Source: Sphingosinithalassobacter tenebrarum (GTDB taxonomy: Bacteria > Pseudomonadota > Alphaproteobacteria > Sphingomonadales > Sphingomonadaceae). Taken from it: 64,000 nucleotides of DNA. A model generated the notes under the pieces. The model had not been told where the DNA came from. It did no database searches and saw nothing but the letters and a program-made list of their open reading frames with translations. Each line of letters starts with the position of its first letter. The first letter of the stretch is position 1. This document shows positions 1-8,997 of this stretch, in pieces. Both the position numbers and the translations under genes were made by a program. The DNA lies in NCBI RefSeq assembly GCF_011057975.1, contig NZ_CP049109.1, positions 682,001 through 746,000 on the forward strand, given 5' to 3'.

Positions 1-271
1 GGCCGATCAGGTTCTGGCCGGTATCGCCCTTCATCTTCGACGCGTCTTCATAGGCGCGCTTGAACTGCTTTTCGGTGACGTCGCCGTAATAGCCCTTGAG
101 CTTCTGCTTGGCGCGCAGCTGGATGCCGAAGTCCGACATCTTGCCCTTGCGGCGCTGACCGTGCTGGCCGGGGCCGTATTCGCGCTTGTTGACCGGGCTC
201 TTCGGGCGACCCCAGATGTTTTCGCCCATCCGGCGGTCGAGCTTGTACTTGGCGCTGGAGCGCTTCGACAT
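1..271 (-). CDS. rpsD: 30S ribosomal protein S4, 5' part (gene runs off the left edge)
   Basis: The reverse strand reads [20 protein letters not shown] and continues with [21 protein letters not shown], the typical alphaproteobacterial S4 N-terminus. S4 binds 16S rRNA early in 30S assembly and can act as a translational repressor in some bacteria. Only the first 90 codons lie in the window, so the S4 RNA-binding domain is out of view. The ATG is at 269-271. The 171 bases between this start and the next gene should hold its promoter; I do not recognise a specific operator there. The identification is secure because the residue pattern is diagnostic. Confidence 0.97.
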   Translation of the reverse strand, partial: MSKRSSAKYKLDRRMGENIWGRPKSPVNKREYGPGQHGQRRKGKMSDFGIQLRAKQKLKGYYGDVTEKQFKRAYEDASKMKGDTGQNLIG

Positions 272-442
272 TCTGAATTCCTTACAATTGCCAACAACGT
301 TGACCCGGAGGGTGTGATTCCCGCCTGATCGCGATCCCGGTTTCGCCTGCGATTCCGATATGTTGGAAATGCAGGGCCGCCGCTTCACCGGGGTGCGGGG
401 CCGATTGCGAAGGCGCGCGGGTACGCGGCGCCGCGCGAAAAG

Positions 443-1495
443 TCAACTGCGGCGCTGTTTCTTGCCCTCCAGCGCGGAGAGGACGCCGCGCAGGGTCTTG
501 AGTTCCTGGCTCGACCAGCCGGGCTTTGTCAGCAGCGTGCGCAGCGTGCGTCGGGTGGCGGGCGTGCGTTCGGGCGGATGATAGAAGCCACTGGCTTCGA
601 GCATCGCATCGAGATGCGCGATCATCCCGTCGAGCTCGCCCTGCGGTGCGGGTGGATCATGGTCCTCCAGCGTCGGCTGCACCAGATCGGCTTGTTTCGA
701 CCATTCATAGGCGACGAGGATCACTGCCTGCGCCAGATTGAGCGATCCGAATTCGGCATTGATCGGCACGGTGACGATCGTTCCAGCGACGGCGACGTCG
801 TCGGTCTCCAGCCCCGAGCGTTCGGGACCGAACAGGATGGCGGACTTGCCCGGCGCGGCATGGATCGCCTGGGCGGCCTCGTCGGGTTTCACCACCGGCT
901 TGGTGACGCCGCGCTTGCGCACCGTCGTGGCATAGACATGCGTGCAGTCGGCGACGGCATCGGCGACGCTTTCAAAGATGCGCGCCTTCTCGAGGACGAT
1001 GTCCGCGCCGCTCGCCGCAGGCCCGGCAGAGGGATTGGGCCAGCCATCGCGCGGGGAAACGAGCCGCATTTCGGTCAGCCCGAAATTCAGCATCGCCCGC
1101 GCCGTCTTCCCGATATTCTCGCCGAGCTGCGGACGAACGAGGACGATGGCGGGGGGAGGGGTGCTATTGTCTTCCCCTCCCGTTTGGTTCGAGCGCGCGT
1201 CGAGCGAAGTCGAGACGCGCTGTCGAGAACGCGCAGCGCTGGATACACCTTCCCAATCGCCCCGGATCAGCGCCTCCTTCTTCTTCACCGACCAATCCTT
1301 GATCTGGCGCTCGCGGTTCAATGCCTCGTCACGCGTCTGGAAATATTCGCTGAAGACCAGTTCCACCGGCCGACGCTCGCTGGTGTATCCCGGAAAGGCG
1401 CCAGCATGGTGCTGGGCCATACGCTGATCAAGATCTTCGGTATGGCCTGTGTAATAGCTGCCATCCGAGCAGCGGAGGATATAGACCCAGAACAT
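443..1495 (-). CDS. GIY-YIG endonuclease domain fused in frame to TrmJ-type tRNA 2'-O-methyltransferase
   Basis: Two domains are read in one frame. Residues 1 to about 85 are a compact GIY-YIG nuclease domain of the YhbQ/UPF0213 type (start MFWVYILRCSDGSYYTG, then DQRMAQH, and a conserved E in RERQIKDW). A linker of about 30 residues follows, encoded by a palindromic repeat. From about residue 110 a SpoU/TrmH SPOUT methyltransferase begins (PPPAIVLVRPQLGENIGKTA, GPERSGL, SLNLAQAV), matching TrmJ, which 2'-O-methylates position 32 of tRNAs. No ATG, GTG or TTG precedes the TrmJ part at its usual start, so it appears to be translated only as the fusion. An upstream ATG at 1600 is in frame, but its first 35 residues are encoded by a repeat arm; the ATG at 1495 is the normal GIY-YIG start. 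It lies downstream of nrdR on the same strand. Whether the nuclease is active or merely a passenger is unknown. Confidence 0.85.
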   Translation of the reverse strand: MFWVYILRCSDGSYYTGHTEDLDQRMAQHHAGAFPGYTSERRPVELVFSEYFQTRDEALNRERQIKDWSVKKKEALIRGDWEGVSSAARSRQRVSTSLDARSNQTGGEDNSTPPPAIVLVRPQLGENIGKTARAMLNFGLTEMRLVSPRDGWPNPSAGPAASGADIVLEKARIFESVADAVADCTHVYATTVRKRGVTKPVVKPDEAAQAIHAAPGKSAILFGPERSGLETDDVAVAGTIVTVPINAEFGSLNLAQAVILVAYEWSKQADLVQPTLEDHDPPAPQGELDGMIAHLDAMLEASGFYHPPERTPATRRTLRTLLTKPGWSSQELKTLRGVLSALEGKKQRRS

Positions 1496-1568
1496 CAGCG
1501 GGTTTCCGGGGTTCTCGACCGACGCTTCTCGACAGGCTCGAAGCTGCTCGAATCGAACGGGTGGGAGG
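1176..1568. mobile_element. GIY-YIG gene cassette bounded by inverted palindromic repeat arms
   Basis: The left arm (1176-1230) and the reverse complement of the right arm (1511-1568) both start with CCTCCC, both carry a TTCGAGC block, and both end with GTCGAGAAC. They belong to the same family as the inverted pairs at 2060, 29140 and 53256. Only the GIY-YIG coding part lies between the arms. The cassette sits exactly at the 5' end of the TrmJ coding sequence and seems to have replaced its start codon. The arms show directly in the sequence. Treating the whole as a mobilised unit is my inference. Confidence 0.6.
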
Positions 1569-1580
1569 GGGCAGTCGCGC

Positions 1581-2042
1581 TCACCCTTTCCCCACCTCAT
1601 TTACCGTCCCGGCAAATTCCTCGAAATCGCGCGCCTCGCGGAAATCCTTATAGACGCTGGCGAAGCGGATATAGGCGACTGAATCGAGGCCTTTGAGGCC
1701 TTCCATCACCATTTCGCCGATCCGTTGCGCGGGGATTTCGGGATCGCCCTGCGTTTCGAGCTGGCGCTGGATGCCCGAAACGAGCTTCTCGATCGCAGTC
1801 GGCGCGATCGGGCGCTTGCGGCAGGCGATCGCCACCGAGCGCATCAGCTTGTCGCGCTCGAACGGCTCGCGCCGGTCCTCGGACTTCACGATCGTAAGAT
1901 CGCGCAGCTGGATCCGCTCGAACGTGGTGAAGCGCGCGGCGCATGCCTCGCACTGGCGGCGACGCCGGATCGCATTGCCGTCCTCGGTCGGACGGCTGTC
2001 CTTCACCTGGCTGTCTTCATGGGCGCAGAATGGGCAGCGCAT
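1581..2042 (-). CDS. nrdR: Transcriptional repressor NrdR
   Basis: A 153-residue protein with an N-terminal zinc ribbon (CPFC at 3-6 and CEAC at about 31-34) followed by an ATP-cone domain (about residues 49-139; [16 protein letters not shown]). NrdR senses ATP/dATP and represses ribonucleotide reductase genes by binding paired NrdR boxes. Both expected targets, nrdB (45 kb) and nrdA (48-50 kb), lie in this window. Its length is normal for the family. Its stop lies upstream of the preferred start of the next gene, with which it probably shares a transcript. A repeat separates it from glyA upstream. Confidence 0.97.
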   Translation of the reverse strand: MRCPFCAHEDSQVKDSRPTEDGNAIRRRRQCEACAARFTTFERIQLRDLTIVKSEDRREPFERDKLMRSVAIACRKRPIAPTAIEKLVSGIQRQLETQGDPEIPAQRIGEMVMEGLKGLDSVAYIRFASVYKDFREARDFEEFAGTVNEVGKG

Positions 2043-2059
2043 CGTTCTTCAATTCCATA

Positions 2060-2138
2060 CCGTTGGGTTCGAGCTTGTCGAGAACCGGTTCTCGACGGAC
2101 GCTTCGCGACTTCGCGCGAAGCTGCTCGAACCGAACGG
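2060..2138. repeat. Inverted pair of the tcgag-family palindromic repeat
   Basis: The sequence starts ccgttgggttcgagcttgtc and ends in the inverted counterpart gctcgaaccgaacgg, with a second palindrome (cttcgcgacttcgcgcgaag) inside. It fills most of the nrdR-glyA gap. It is the same family as the GIY-YIG cassette arms, 600 to 900 bases away. It may act as a transcript-stabilising or terminating hairpin between the two genes. Confidence 0.8.
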
Positions 2139-2154
2139 GTCTTGGTGGTCCTAG

Positions 2155-3462
2155 TCACGCATCCGGGTAGATCGGGAAGCGCGCGCACAGCTTGCGAACG
2201 CGCTCGCGCACATCGGCTTCGACCTGCGGATCGCCGGCCTCGCCCTTTTCGCGCAGCCCGTCGAGCACATCGGCGACCAGGTGGCCGATCTCGCGGAATT
2301 CCTCCGCACCGAAGCCGCGCGTCGTGCCGGCGGGCGAACCCACGCGGATGCCGCTTGTCTTCATCGGCGGCAGCGGATCGTTGGGAATGCCGTTCTTGTT
2401 ACAGGTGATCGCGGAGCGTTCGAGCGCTTCGTCGGCGTCCTTGCCGGTGACACCCAGCGGCGTCAGATCGACCAGCGCGACATGCGTGTCGGTACCGCCC
2501 GAGACCAGATTGCAGCCGCGTTCGGCCAGCGTTTCTGCCAGCACCTTGGCGTTTTCCACCACCGCCGCGATGTAATCCTTATACTCGGGGCGAAGCGCCT
2601 CGCCGAACGCCACTGCCTTGGCCGCGATCACATGCATCAGCGGGCCGCCCTGCAGGCCGGGGAATACCGCCGAGTTGATCTTCTTGGCGATCGCCTCGTC
2701 ATTGGTCATCACCATGCCACCGCGGGGGCCGCGCAGCGTCTTGTGCGTTGTGGTCGTCACGACATGGGCATGATCGAACGGGCTGGGGTGCAGTCCGCCG
2801 GCGACGATGCCCGCGAAATGCGCCATATCGACCATGAACAGCGCGCCGACTTCGTCTGCGATCGCGCGGAACCTGGCGAAATCGATCTGGCGCGGATAGG
2901 CCGAACCGCCCGCGATGATCAGTTTCGGGCTGTGCTCCCTGGCCAGCCGTTCGACCTGATCGAAATCGATCAGATGGGTTTCGGGGTCGACGCCATATTG
3001 CACGGCGTTGAACCACTTGCCGCTCATCGCCGCCTTGGAACCGTGCGTCAGATGGCCGCCCGCATCGAGGCTGAGGCCCATGATCGTGTCGCCCGGCTTG
3101 GTCAGCGCCAGCATGACCGCGCCGTTCGCCTGCGCGCCCGAATGCGGCTGGACGTTCGCGAAATTGCAGCCGAACAGCTTCTTGGCGCGCTCGATCGCCA
3201 GCGTCTCGACTTCGTCCGAGGGGTGGCAGCCCTGATAATAGCGCCTGCCCGGATAGCCTTCGGCATATTTGTTGGTGAAGACGCTGCCCTGCGCTTCGAG
3301 CACTGCCTTGGAAACGATGTTTTCCGAAGCGATCAGCTCGATCTGGTGCTGTTCGCGGTCGAGTTCGTGCGCGACGCCGGCGAAGATTTCGGGATCGCTG
3401 TCGGCCAGGCCGGTGGTGAAGAAACCGGCGGGCTTTACATCCGCAAGTGCGCTCGTGCTCAT
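2155..3462 (-). CDS. glyA: Serine hydroxymethyltransferase
   Basis: The 435-residue protein is full length for this PLP enzyme, which interconverts serine and glycine while loading tetrahydrofolate with a one-carbon unit. The PLP lysine is visible at about K241 in [14 protein letters not shown]. Other family motifs are [14 protein letters not shown] (near residue 67) and [13 protein letters not shown] (near 211). The ATG overlaps the stop of rpiB by 4 bases (ATGA), so the two genes are translationally coupled. The rpiB-glyA-nrdR order is common in sphingomonads as far as I recall. Confidence 0.98.
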   Translation of the reverse strand: MSTSALADVKPAGFFTTGLADSDPEIFAGVAHELDREQHQIELIASENIVSKAVLEAQGSVFTNKYAEGYPGRRYYQGCHPSDEVETLAIERAKKLFGCNFANVQPHSGAQANGAVMLALTKPGDTIMGLSLDAGGHLTHGSKAAMSGKWFNAVQYGVDPETHLIDFDQVERLAREHSPKLIIAGGSAYPRQIDFARFRAIADEVGALFMVDMAHFAGIVAGGLHPSPFDHAHVVTTTTHKTLRGPRGGMVMTNDEAIAKKINSAVFPGLQGGPLMHVIAAKAVAFGEALRPEYKDYIAAVVENAKVLAETLAERGCNLVSGGTDTHVALVDLTPLGVTGKDADEALERSAITCNKNGIPNDPLPPMKTSGIRVGSPAGTTRGFGAEEFREIGHLVADVLDGLREKGEAGDPQVEADVRERVRKLCARFPIYPDA

Positions 3463-3911
3463 GCGTTGGTCCTTTCGAATTGGGGGGCGCTCAGCTTGTC
3501 GACGCGGCGCTGATGGCGGCCGCCGGCGAAACTGGTGGCGAGGAAGGTGTCGAGACAGGCGATCGCCATGTCGCTGCCGGTGATGCGCGCGCCCATCGCG
3601 ATGACGTTGGCGTCGTTATGCTGGCGCGCCAGCGCCGCCGAAAGCGGCTCGGAAACCAGCGCGCAGCGGCAGGCCGGGTTGCGGTTCACCGCCATCGAAA
3701 TGCCGAGGCCCGAGCCGCACAGTGCCACTCCGAAATCGGCTTCGCCGTTCGCGATCGCCTGCGCCAGCTTGTAGCCGAAGTCGGGATAGTCGACGCTGTC
3801 CGGGCCGTTGGTGCCCAGATCGACTACGTCATGATCATGCTCGCGCAGCCAGTCGGCAAGGACGGCTTTCAACTCATAAGCGGCATGATCCGCGGCAATG
3901 GCGATTCGCAT
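3459..3911 (-). CDS. rpiB: Ribose-5-phosphate isomerase B
   Basis: The 150-residue protein has the RpiB/LacAB fold signature: [15 protein letters not shown] at the start, [10 protein letters not shown], and [15 protein letters not shown], which carries the catalytic cysteine. It interconverts ribose 5-phosphate and ribulose 5-phosphate in the pentose phosphate pathway. It is first in a cluster with glyA, overlapping it by 4 bases. The region upstream is shared with the divergent btaA gene. Confidence 0.95.
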   Translation of the reverse strand: MRIAIAADHAAYELKAVLADWLREHDHDVVDLGTNGPDSVDYPDFGYKLAQAIANGEADFGVALCGSGLGISMAVNRNPACRCALVSEPLSAALARQHNDANVIAMGARITGSDMAIACLDTFLATSFAGGRHQRRVDKLSAPQFERTNA

Positions 3912-4144
3912 GAAGGCTGCGCGCTCCCGACAATCTCGGTTCTGGAATGGCCGCTACTTAGGCGTTCGCGCCCGCCATTGCCACACCCGATCTGCCGCCA
4001 GGGCGGTTTGTGCGGTGCGGGGCGCGGTTGCGTCGAAACGGGGCATTTGCGCACCGGTGGCCGCGCACGCGGGGCGCGGAAGCGGTATCAAGGGATTGAT
4101 TTCAGCGGCGCCATCGCACAAGTCTGCGCGCAAATATATGGGAT

Positions 4145-4161
4145 GGCCCCCTCCGGGGGCC
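4145..4161 (+). promoter_or_regulatory. GC hairpin in the btaA leader
   Basis: ggccccc-tcc-gggggcc forms a 7-bp perfect stem with a 3-base loop, ending 29 bases before the btaA ATG. A second ccctccggg stretch overlaps the ribosome binding site and could pair with it. This may control translation of the betaine lipid genes. I recognise no known riboswitch class here. Confidence 0.35.
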
Positions 4162-4190
4162 GCCCGTGCGAGCCCCTCCGGGAGTCAGAC

Positions 4191-5435
4191 ATGCGATCAG
4201 TTGCCAAGTCGCCGAAAAACGGCGCCGTGAGCGATGCGGTGCACCGCCACGAACATCTCTCGAAGGAAGGGCTGCTCGAACGCGCCTTCACCTTTGCGTT
4301 CCGCGGTCTCGTCTATGCCCAGATCTGGGAAGATCCCGTGGTCGACATGGAGGCGCTCGAACTCGGCCCCGACCATCATCTCGTCACCATCGCCTCGGGC
4401 GGGTGCAACGCGCAGTCCTATCTGACCGCGAACCCGCGCAAGGTGACTGCGGTCGATCTCAATCCGGCGCATATCGCGCTCAACAAGATGAAGCAGCAGG
4501 CGGCGCTCCACCTGCCCGATTATGACAGCTTTCATCAGCTGTTCGGCCTTGCCGACCATCCCGGCAACGTCCAGCTTTATTACGAGCATATCCGTCCGCA
4601 TCTCGACGAAACCTCGCGCGCCTATTGGGAACATCGCGGCCCCAACGGCCATCGCCGGATCACGGCGTTCAAGCGCGGCTTCTATCATTACGGGCTGCTC
4701 GGCCGGCTGATTGCCTTCGTCCACTGGCTGGCGCATCGCTACAAGATCGATCCGACCGAAATCCTCAAGGCGCGTTCGATGGAAGAACAGCGCGAGATTT
4801 TCGACACGAAATTCTCGCCCTTCTTCGACAAGAAGCTGCTGCGCTGGATGATCGATCAGCCCGCATCGCTGTTCGGCCTCGGCATTCCGCCGGCGCAATA
4901 TGACTTGCTCAAGGCTGACGATCGCGAAGGCATTACCGGCGCGCTGCGCAGCCGCCTGCGCAAGCTCGCCTGCGATTTTCCGATCCAGGACAATTATTTC
5001 GCCTGGCAGGCATTCGGCCGCGGCTATGGCCGCACCCCCGATGCGCCGCTGCCCCCCTATCTCCAGCGCCAGAACTGGGAGACAGTGAAGGCACGCGCCG
5101 ACCGGCTCGAAATCCGCCATCAGAACATGTCGGAATATCTTGAAAACATGCCGGCCCAGTCGATGGACCGTTATATCCTGCTCGACGCGCAGGACTGGAT
5201 GACCGACGCGCAGCTCACGCGCCTCTGGTCGGCGATCACCCGCACCGCAAAGCCCGGCGCGCGCGTCCTCTATCGCACCGCCGCCGTGCCCGATGTGGTG
5301 AAGGGGCATATCCCCGAGGAGATCATGGCGCAGTGGGAATATGCGCCGCAGGACAAGCTCGACGACTGGGTGAAGCGCGACCGCAGCTCGGTCTACGGCG
5401 CGATCCATCTCTGGACGCTGAAGCCGCACGCATGA
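4191..5435 (+). CDS. btaA: S-adenosylmethionine:diacylglycerol 3-amino-3-carboxypropyltransferase (DUF3419)
   Basis: A 414-residue DUF3419-family protein. BtaA moves the 3-amino-3-carboxypropyl group of S-adenosylmethionine to diacylglycerol, the first step in making the betaine lipid DGTS. Family features seen are an N-terminal LVYAQIWEDPVVDMEAL block (about residues 40-55), a Rossmann-like SAM site (TIASGGCNAQSYL, then VTAVDLNPAH near 86-95), and a C-terminal LDAQDWM segment. The ATG is preceded by gggag. The frame stays open far upstream, but that part looks non-coding. The stop overlaps the btaB start, which supports the assignment. Betaine lipids typically replace phospholipids under phosphate limitation. 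I saw no convincing Pho box. Confidence 0.92.
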   Translation: MRSVAKSPKNGAVSDAVHRHEHLSKEGLLERAFTFAFRGLVYAQIWEDPVVDMEALELGPDHHLVTIASGGCNAQSYLTANPRKVTAVDLNPAHIALNKMKQQAALHLPDYDSFHQLFGLADHPGNVQLYYEHIRPHLDETSRAYWEHRGPNGHRRITAFKRGFYHYGLLGRLIAFVHWLAHRYKIDPTEILKARSMEEQREIFDTKFSPFFDKKLLRWMIDQPASLFGLGIPPAQYDLLKADDREGITGALRSRLRKLACDFPIQDNYFAWQAFGRGYGRTPDAPLPPYLQRQNWETVKARADRLEIRHQNMSEYLENMPAQSMDRYILLDAQDWMTDAQLTRLWSAITRTAKPGARVLYRTAAVPDVVKGHIPEEIMAQWEYAPQDKLDDWVKRDRSSVYGAIHLWTLKPHA

Positions 5436-6103
5436 GCGCCGGGGCCGAGACGGGGAACCCGTCCGAACAGAAGAAGCTGATGGATTCCACCTATGGGCTC
5501 CATCGGCATTTCTACGACTTCACCCGCAAATTCTACCTGCTCGGCCGCGACACGCTGATTCGCGAGCTCGATGTGCCCAAGGGCGGGTCGGTGCTCGAAG
5601 TCGGCTGCGGCACCGCGCGCAATCTGATCGTCGCGGCGAAACGCTGGCCCGATGCGCGCTTCTACGGCTTTGACATCAGCGACGCGATGCTCACCCAGGC
5701 GCGCAGCTCGCTCGCCAAACGGGGCCTGAGCGACAAGATGATGCTGGCGCAGGCCGATGCCGGAACGTTTGACGTGTCGCAGCTCTTCGGCCTCGACAAG
5801 GTCGATCGCATCTTCATGAGCTACACCATCTCGATGATCCCGCCCTGGCAGGAAGCGATCGAGCGCGCCGCCGAGCAACTGGCACCGGGCGGCAGCCTCC
5901 ACATCGTCGATTTCGGCCAATATGAGCGACTGCCGAAGCTCGCGAAGAAGCTGCACTTCAAGTCGCTCAACGACTTCCACGTCTATCCCCGCCGCGAATT
6001 GCCGGCGGTGCTCAAGCGCGTGGCGGAAGAGCACGACATGGCGATGGACTTCCGCGCGCTCTGGCGCGGCTATACCTGGCGGGCGACGCTTACCAAGGCA
6101 TGA
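5432..6103 (+). CDS. btaB: Diacylglyceryl-homoserine N-methyltransferase
   Basis: A 223-residue class I SAM methyltransferase with motif I at VLEVGCGTARN (about residues 54-64) and an acidic loop at FYGFDISDAML. BtaB methylates the homoserine head group three times to give DGTS. Family membership alone would not fix the substrate; the 4-base ATGA overlap with btaA and the matching length do. The stop lies 9 bases from the convergent next gene, leaving no room for a separate terminator. Confidence 0.9.
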   Translation: MSAGAETGNPSEQKKLMDSTYGLHRHFYDFTRKFYLLGRDTLIRELDVPKGGSVLEVGCGTARNLIVAAKRWPDARFYGFDISDAMLTQARSSLAKRGLSDKMMLAQADAGTFDVSQLFGLDKVDRIFMSYTISMIPPWQEAIERAAEQLAPGGSLHIVDFGQYERLPKLAKKLHFKSLNDFHVYPRRELPAVLKRVAEEHDMAMDFRALWRGYTWRATLTKA

Positions 6104-6112
6104 TCACGCGGT

Positions 6113-6559
6113 TCAGGCGATCGCGTCCTGAACTTCGCGCAACGCCATCCAGGCGGGATCGTCGAACACCGCGAATTTGAGCGGATAGACCGGCTGGCCG
6201 ACAAGCGCCTCGTTGATGCCTTCCTGAAACCGTTCGGCATCGGGCGTGAAGCAGCGCCATTCGCGCGTTCCGCCAAAGGTGAGGACCGCGACGCACACAC
6301 CCCAGCCGCCCATGTCCATCCCGTCGACCAGCGCTTCCTCGAACGCGACCATCTGCGCCAGCTCATGTTCCTCGGGCATCCGCCCGTCCTCGCTCTCGAA
6401 CGGCCACTGGATCAGCACGAGCGTCGGCAGCTCGGCCTGCATTGCCTCGGTCGGCGGATCGGCGAGGACGCGCAGCAGCATCGGAATCCCCTCGCGCTCG
6501 CCGGTGGCGAAGGTCCAGGGGGTGTCGGGCTGATCGGAGTTGTCGTTGGAGTTGGTCAA
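6113..6559 (-). CDS. DUF695-like protein, function unknown
   Basis: About 148 acidic residues from a TTG start at 6559 preceded by GGAAGG. Visible blocks are PWTFATGEREGIPMLLRV, LIQWPFESEDGRMP and GGTREWRCFTPD. The overall pattern suggests the DUF695 family, whose role is unknown. No signal peptide or membrane segment is evident. The frame stays open to 6700, but the extra N-terminal residues (PPPPGEECVWG) come from the ctccccc repeat at 6599, so the TTG is preferred. It converges on btaB. Confidence 0.6.
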   Translation of the reverse strand: MTNSNDNSDQPDTPWTFATGEREGIPMLLRVLADPPTEAMQAELPTLVLIQWPFESEDGRMPEEHELAQMVAFEEALVDGMDMGGWGVCVAVLTFGGTREWRCFTPDAERFQEGINEALVGQPVYPLKFAVFDDPAWMALREVQDAIA

Positions 6560-6598
6560 GGCGCCTTCCGGTGTTTTGGGAAAGGAGCCCCATACACA

Positions 6599-6624
6599 TT
6601 CCTCCCCCGGAGGGGGAGGTCCCC
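6599..6624. repeat. Solitary copy of the ctccccc/gggggag repeat
   Basis: ttcctcccccggaggggga followed by ggtcccc matches the outer hairpin of the four repeats around the DUF559 gene at 17 kb. It stands between two orphan genes. Confidence 0.75.
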
Positions 6625-6638
6625 TTTTCGAATGGTGG

Positions 6639-7082
6639 CTAAGAGTACTCGGACAGAATGGTCCAAGGCACTCCCGCTTGAACTGGCATCTCGGGAGCAA
6701 TTTTAGCTACTATTAATCCAACCCAGCCGCAGCGTTCATCGTCAAATTGTTGAGCTATTGCTGGCAAATAATCACCCGGAACCCAAATAACTATGTCATC
6801 GGGTCTCAGGTTCTCGCCTCTTTGGGAAGCAGTCAGGGCAAATGTGATGAAGCCACCGTCTTCAGCTGCAACGCGTAACGCTGCCAGCTGGCATCCGTTC
6901 TCCTCCCGCTTCACTGCGACGCTCGTTCCAAATTCCTTGCGGGCATCTAGCACCAAAGCTACGATGCCGAGGCCTTCTTCTAGCCTCGTCCCGCCATATT
7001 TGCACTGGTATTCAAAGAAGCCTTTAGCCGTTTTGAACGGGAGCTTTTCTCGAAGGCTGCTCTTTTTCTTTCGTCCCCACAT
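6639..7082 (-). CDS. Hypothetical protein of unusual base composition
   Basis: A 147-residue protein starting MWGRKKKSSLREKLPFKT. The ATG at 7082 follows a strong GAGGAGG site; an in-frame ATG at 7136 lacks one. I recognise no family. The first 30 residues are basic and the rest is mixed alpha/beta in character (FEYQCKYGGTRLEEGLG, RPDDIVIWVPGDYLP). Its codons are clearly less GC-rich than those of flanking genes, which suggests recent acquisition. It lies between the solitary ctccccc repeat and hemA. Confidence 0.65.
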   Translation of the reverse strand: MWGRKKKSSLREKLPFKTAKGFFEYQCKYGGTRLEEGLGIVALVLDARKEFGTSVAVKREENGCQLAALRVAAEDGGFITFALTASQRGENLRPDDIVIWVPGDYLPAIAQQFDDERCGWVGLIVAKIAPEMPVQAGVPWTILSEYS

Positions 7083-7159
7083 TGCTGCAACCTCCTCAGT
7101 GGCAGTTGAATGTTGAAGGGGTTTAGTGAGGGGCAATCGAGCAACTAACAGACGTTAGC

Positions 7160-8410
7160 TCACGCCGCCTTTTTGAGTTCCAGCTCGAGCCGGCCCCAGA
7201 TTTCGCTCAGCGCCGCGACCAGTTCGGCCATCATCGCTTCATCATGCGCCGGTCCCGGCGTGAAGCGCAGCCGCTCGGTGCCGCGCGGCACGGTGGGGTA
7301 ATTGATCGGCTGGACGTACACGCCGTACTCGGCGAGCAGGATGTCGCTGATCTTCTTGGCCTTCACCGGATCGCCGACCATCAGCGGCACGATGTGCGTG
7401 GTCGTGTCCATCACCGGCAGGCCGGCTTCGCGCATCATCGCCTTGAGCCTGGCGGCAGCCGCCTGCTGGGCGTCGCGCTCTTCGCTCGAGGCCTTCAGAT
7501 GCCGCACGCTCGCCAGCGCGCCCGAAACGAGCACCGGCGAGAGCGAGGTGGTGAAGATGAAGCCCGGGGCATAGCTGCGGATCACGTCGATGATCTGCCT
7601 GTCGGCGGCGATATAGCCGCCCATCACGCCGAATGCCTTGCCCAGCGTGCCTTCGATGATCGTCAGCCGGTGTGCTGCCTCGTCGCGCTCCGAAATCCCG
7701 CCGCCGCGCGCGCCGTACATGCCGACCGCGTGAACCTCGTCGAGATAGGTGAGCGCGTTATACTTGTCGGCCAGATCGCAGATCGCGTGGATCGGAGCGA
7801 CGTCGCCGTCCATCGAATAGACGCTTTCGAACGCGATCAGCTTGGGCAAAGCGGGATCGTCGGCCGCGAGCAGCTCCTCGAGATGCGCGAGATCATTGTG
7901 GCGGAAGACGCGCTTGACGCAGCCCGAATGGCGGATGCCCGCGATCATCGAGGCGTGATTGAGCTCGTCCGAATAGATGATGCAGCCCGGCAGGATCTTC
8001 GCCATCGTCGACAGAGTCGCTTCGTTCGACACATAGCCGGATGTGAAGAGCAAAGCGCCCTGCTTGCCGTGAAGATCGGCGAGTTCATGCTCCAGATCGA
8101 TATGATAATGGGTGTTGCCGCCGATATTGCGCGTGCCACCCGAACCGGCGCCGACATCGTGCAGCGCCTCTTCCATCGCGCCGATAACGGCGGGGTGCTG
8201 GCCCATCGCCAGATAGTCGTTCGAGCACCAGACGGTGATCGGCTTGGGGCCGTTATGGCCCGCGAAGCAGCGCGCATTGGGGAACTTGCCCTTGTTGCGC
8301 AGGATATCGATGAACACGCGATAGCGCCCTTCGGCATGCAGCCGGTCGATCGCGCTGGTGAAGACTTTCGAATAGTCCACCGCGGCGGGCGCTTGTTCGT
8401 TGGTGCTCAT
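7160..8410 (-). CDS. hemA: 5-aminolevulinate synthase
   Basis: The 416-residue protein is full length for the C4-pathway enzyme that condenses glycine and succinyl-CoA to 5-aminolevulinate, the first committed step of heme synthesis. The PLP lysine is at about K258 ([14 protein letters not shown]). Other signatures are [13 protein letters not shown] (near 61) and [19 protein letters not shown] (near 89). I chose the ATG at 8410 (MSTNEQ) over an in-frame ATG 9 codons upstream because conserved sequence starts just after it. Neither has a strong ribosome binding site. This gene is good evidence for an alphaproteobacterial origin. Confidence 0.97.
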   Translation of the reverse strand: MSTNEQAPAAVDYSKVFTSAIDRLHAEGRYRVFIDILRNKGKFPNARCFAGHNGPKPITVWCSNDYLAMGQHPAVIGAMEEALHDVGAGSGGTRNIGGNTHYHIDLEHELADLHGKQGALLFTSGYVSNEATLSTMAKILPGCIIYSDELNHASMIAGIRHSGCVKRVFRHNDLAHLEELLAADDPALPKLIAFESVYSMDGDVAPIHAICDLADKYNALTYLDEVHAVGMYGARGGGISERDEAAHRLTIIEGTLGKAFGVMGGYIAADRQIIDVIRSYAPGFIFTTSLSPVLVSGALASVRHLKASSEERDAQQAAAARLKAMMREAGLPVMDTTTHIVPLMVGDPVKAKKISDILLAEYGVYVQPINYPTVPRGTERLRFTPGPAHDEAMMAELVAALSEIWGRLELELKKAA

Positions 8411-8796
8411 TCGAAAACCCCGTAACGTCATCGGCAACGAAATACCAGAAGGTTGAATCCCTTAGTCCCCGCCCGGGCCGGCGCCCGCTGCGCCTGTGTG
8501 GCAACGGGCCGATCGGCGCGGTGCGGGACCCGAGCGCCAAGAGCGCCTTCCCGCGCCTCGCCGCAATGCGTAATCCCCCGCATCCGGTTGCTTCAGGCGG
8601 CGTTTCCGGCACGCCTCATAGTCGATTAATGTGTATCAAATTATTGGAAAATAATCGCAAAGTCCCGGTCGCGCTTGGGACGCGGGGGTAGTTCGTGATA
8701 TAAGCGTAATCATCGCGAACGACTCGCACACAACCAGGCACTGTTCGCGACTGAGAGACCAAGAGTGCTCCCGCTTGGGCTGTATTAGGAGCCCAC
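8411..8796. other. Intergenic region between hemA and a small conserved gene
   Basis: About 385 bases without a convincing gene. It should hold the hemA promoter and that of the small gene at 8797. Near 8694-8722 there is an imperfect palindrome (gttcgtgat...atcgcgaac) around an AT-rich core (ataagcgtaatc), a plausible protein-binding site of unknown partner. The stretch at 8630-8655 is AT-rich. Confidence 0.4.
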
Positions 8797-8970
8797 ATGA
8801 GAGCCGCAGACCAAGAATATTATCGCAGACGCGAACGTCAGGAACGCGAAACCGCCGAGCGGACGCGTGACGAGTCGGTTCGCCGCCTCCATCTGGAGAT
8901 GGCGGATCGCTATGTCTCGCTTGCCGAACAGGCTTCGCCTCCGGCCATTCCGATTGCCGCCCGGCCCTGA
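8797..8970 (+). CDS. Small conserved sphingomonad protein, function unknown
   Basis: A 57-residue highly charged protein starting MRAADQEYYRRRERQERE, then LHLEMADRYVSLAEQ. AGGAG lies 7 bases before the ATG. Similar small proteins with YYRRRE and ADRY blocks are common in sphingomonads in my experience, which supports a real gene. The first two thirds are probably a single charged helix. No role is known to me. Confidence 0.7.
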   Translation: MRAADQEYYRRRERQERETAERTRDESVRRLHLEMADRYVSLAEQASPPAIPIAARP

Positions 8971-8997
8971 CCGGGCCGGCGCGCGCAGCCGGGCGCG

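Noticed and set aside
1496..1600. N-terminal extension of the GIY-YIG/TrmJ protein to an ATG at 1600
   Set aside because: The extra 35 residues are encoded by a repeat arm and overlap nrdR; the GIY-YIG domain starts properly at 1495.
3912..4190. Possible SAM or SAH riboswitch upstream of btaA
   Set aside because: The enzymes use SAM, but I could not find the conserved core of any known class, only a simple GC hairpin.
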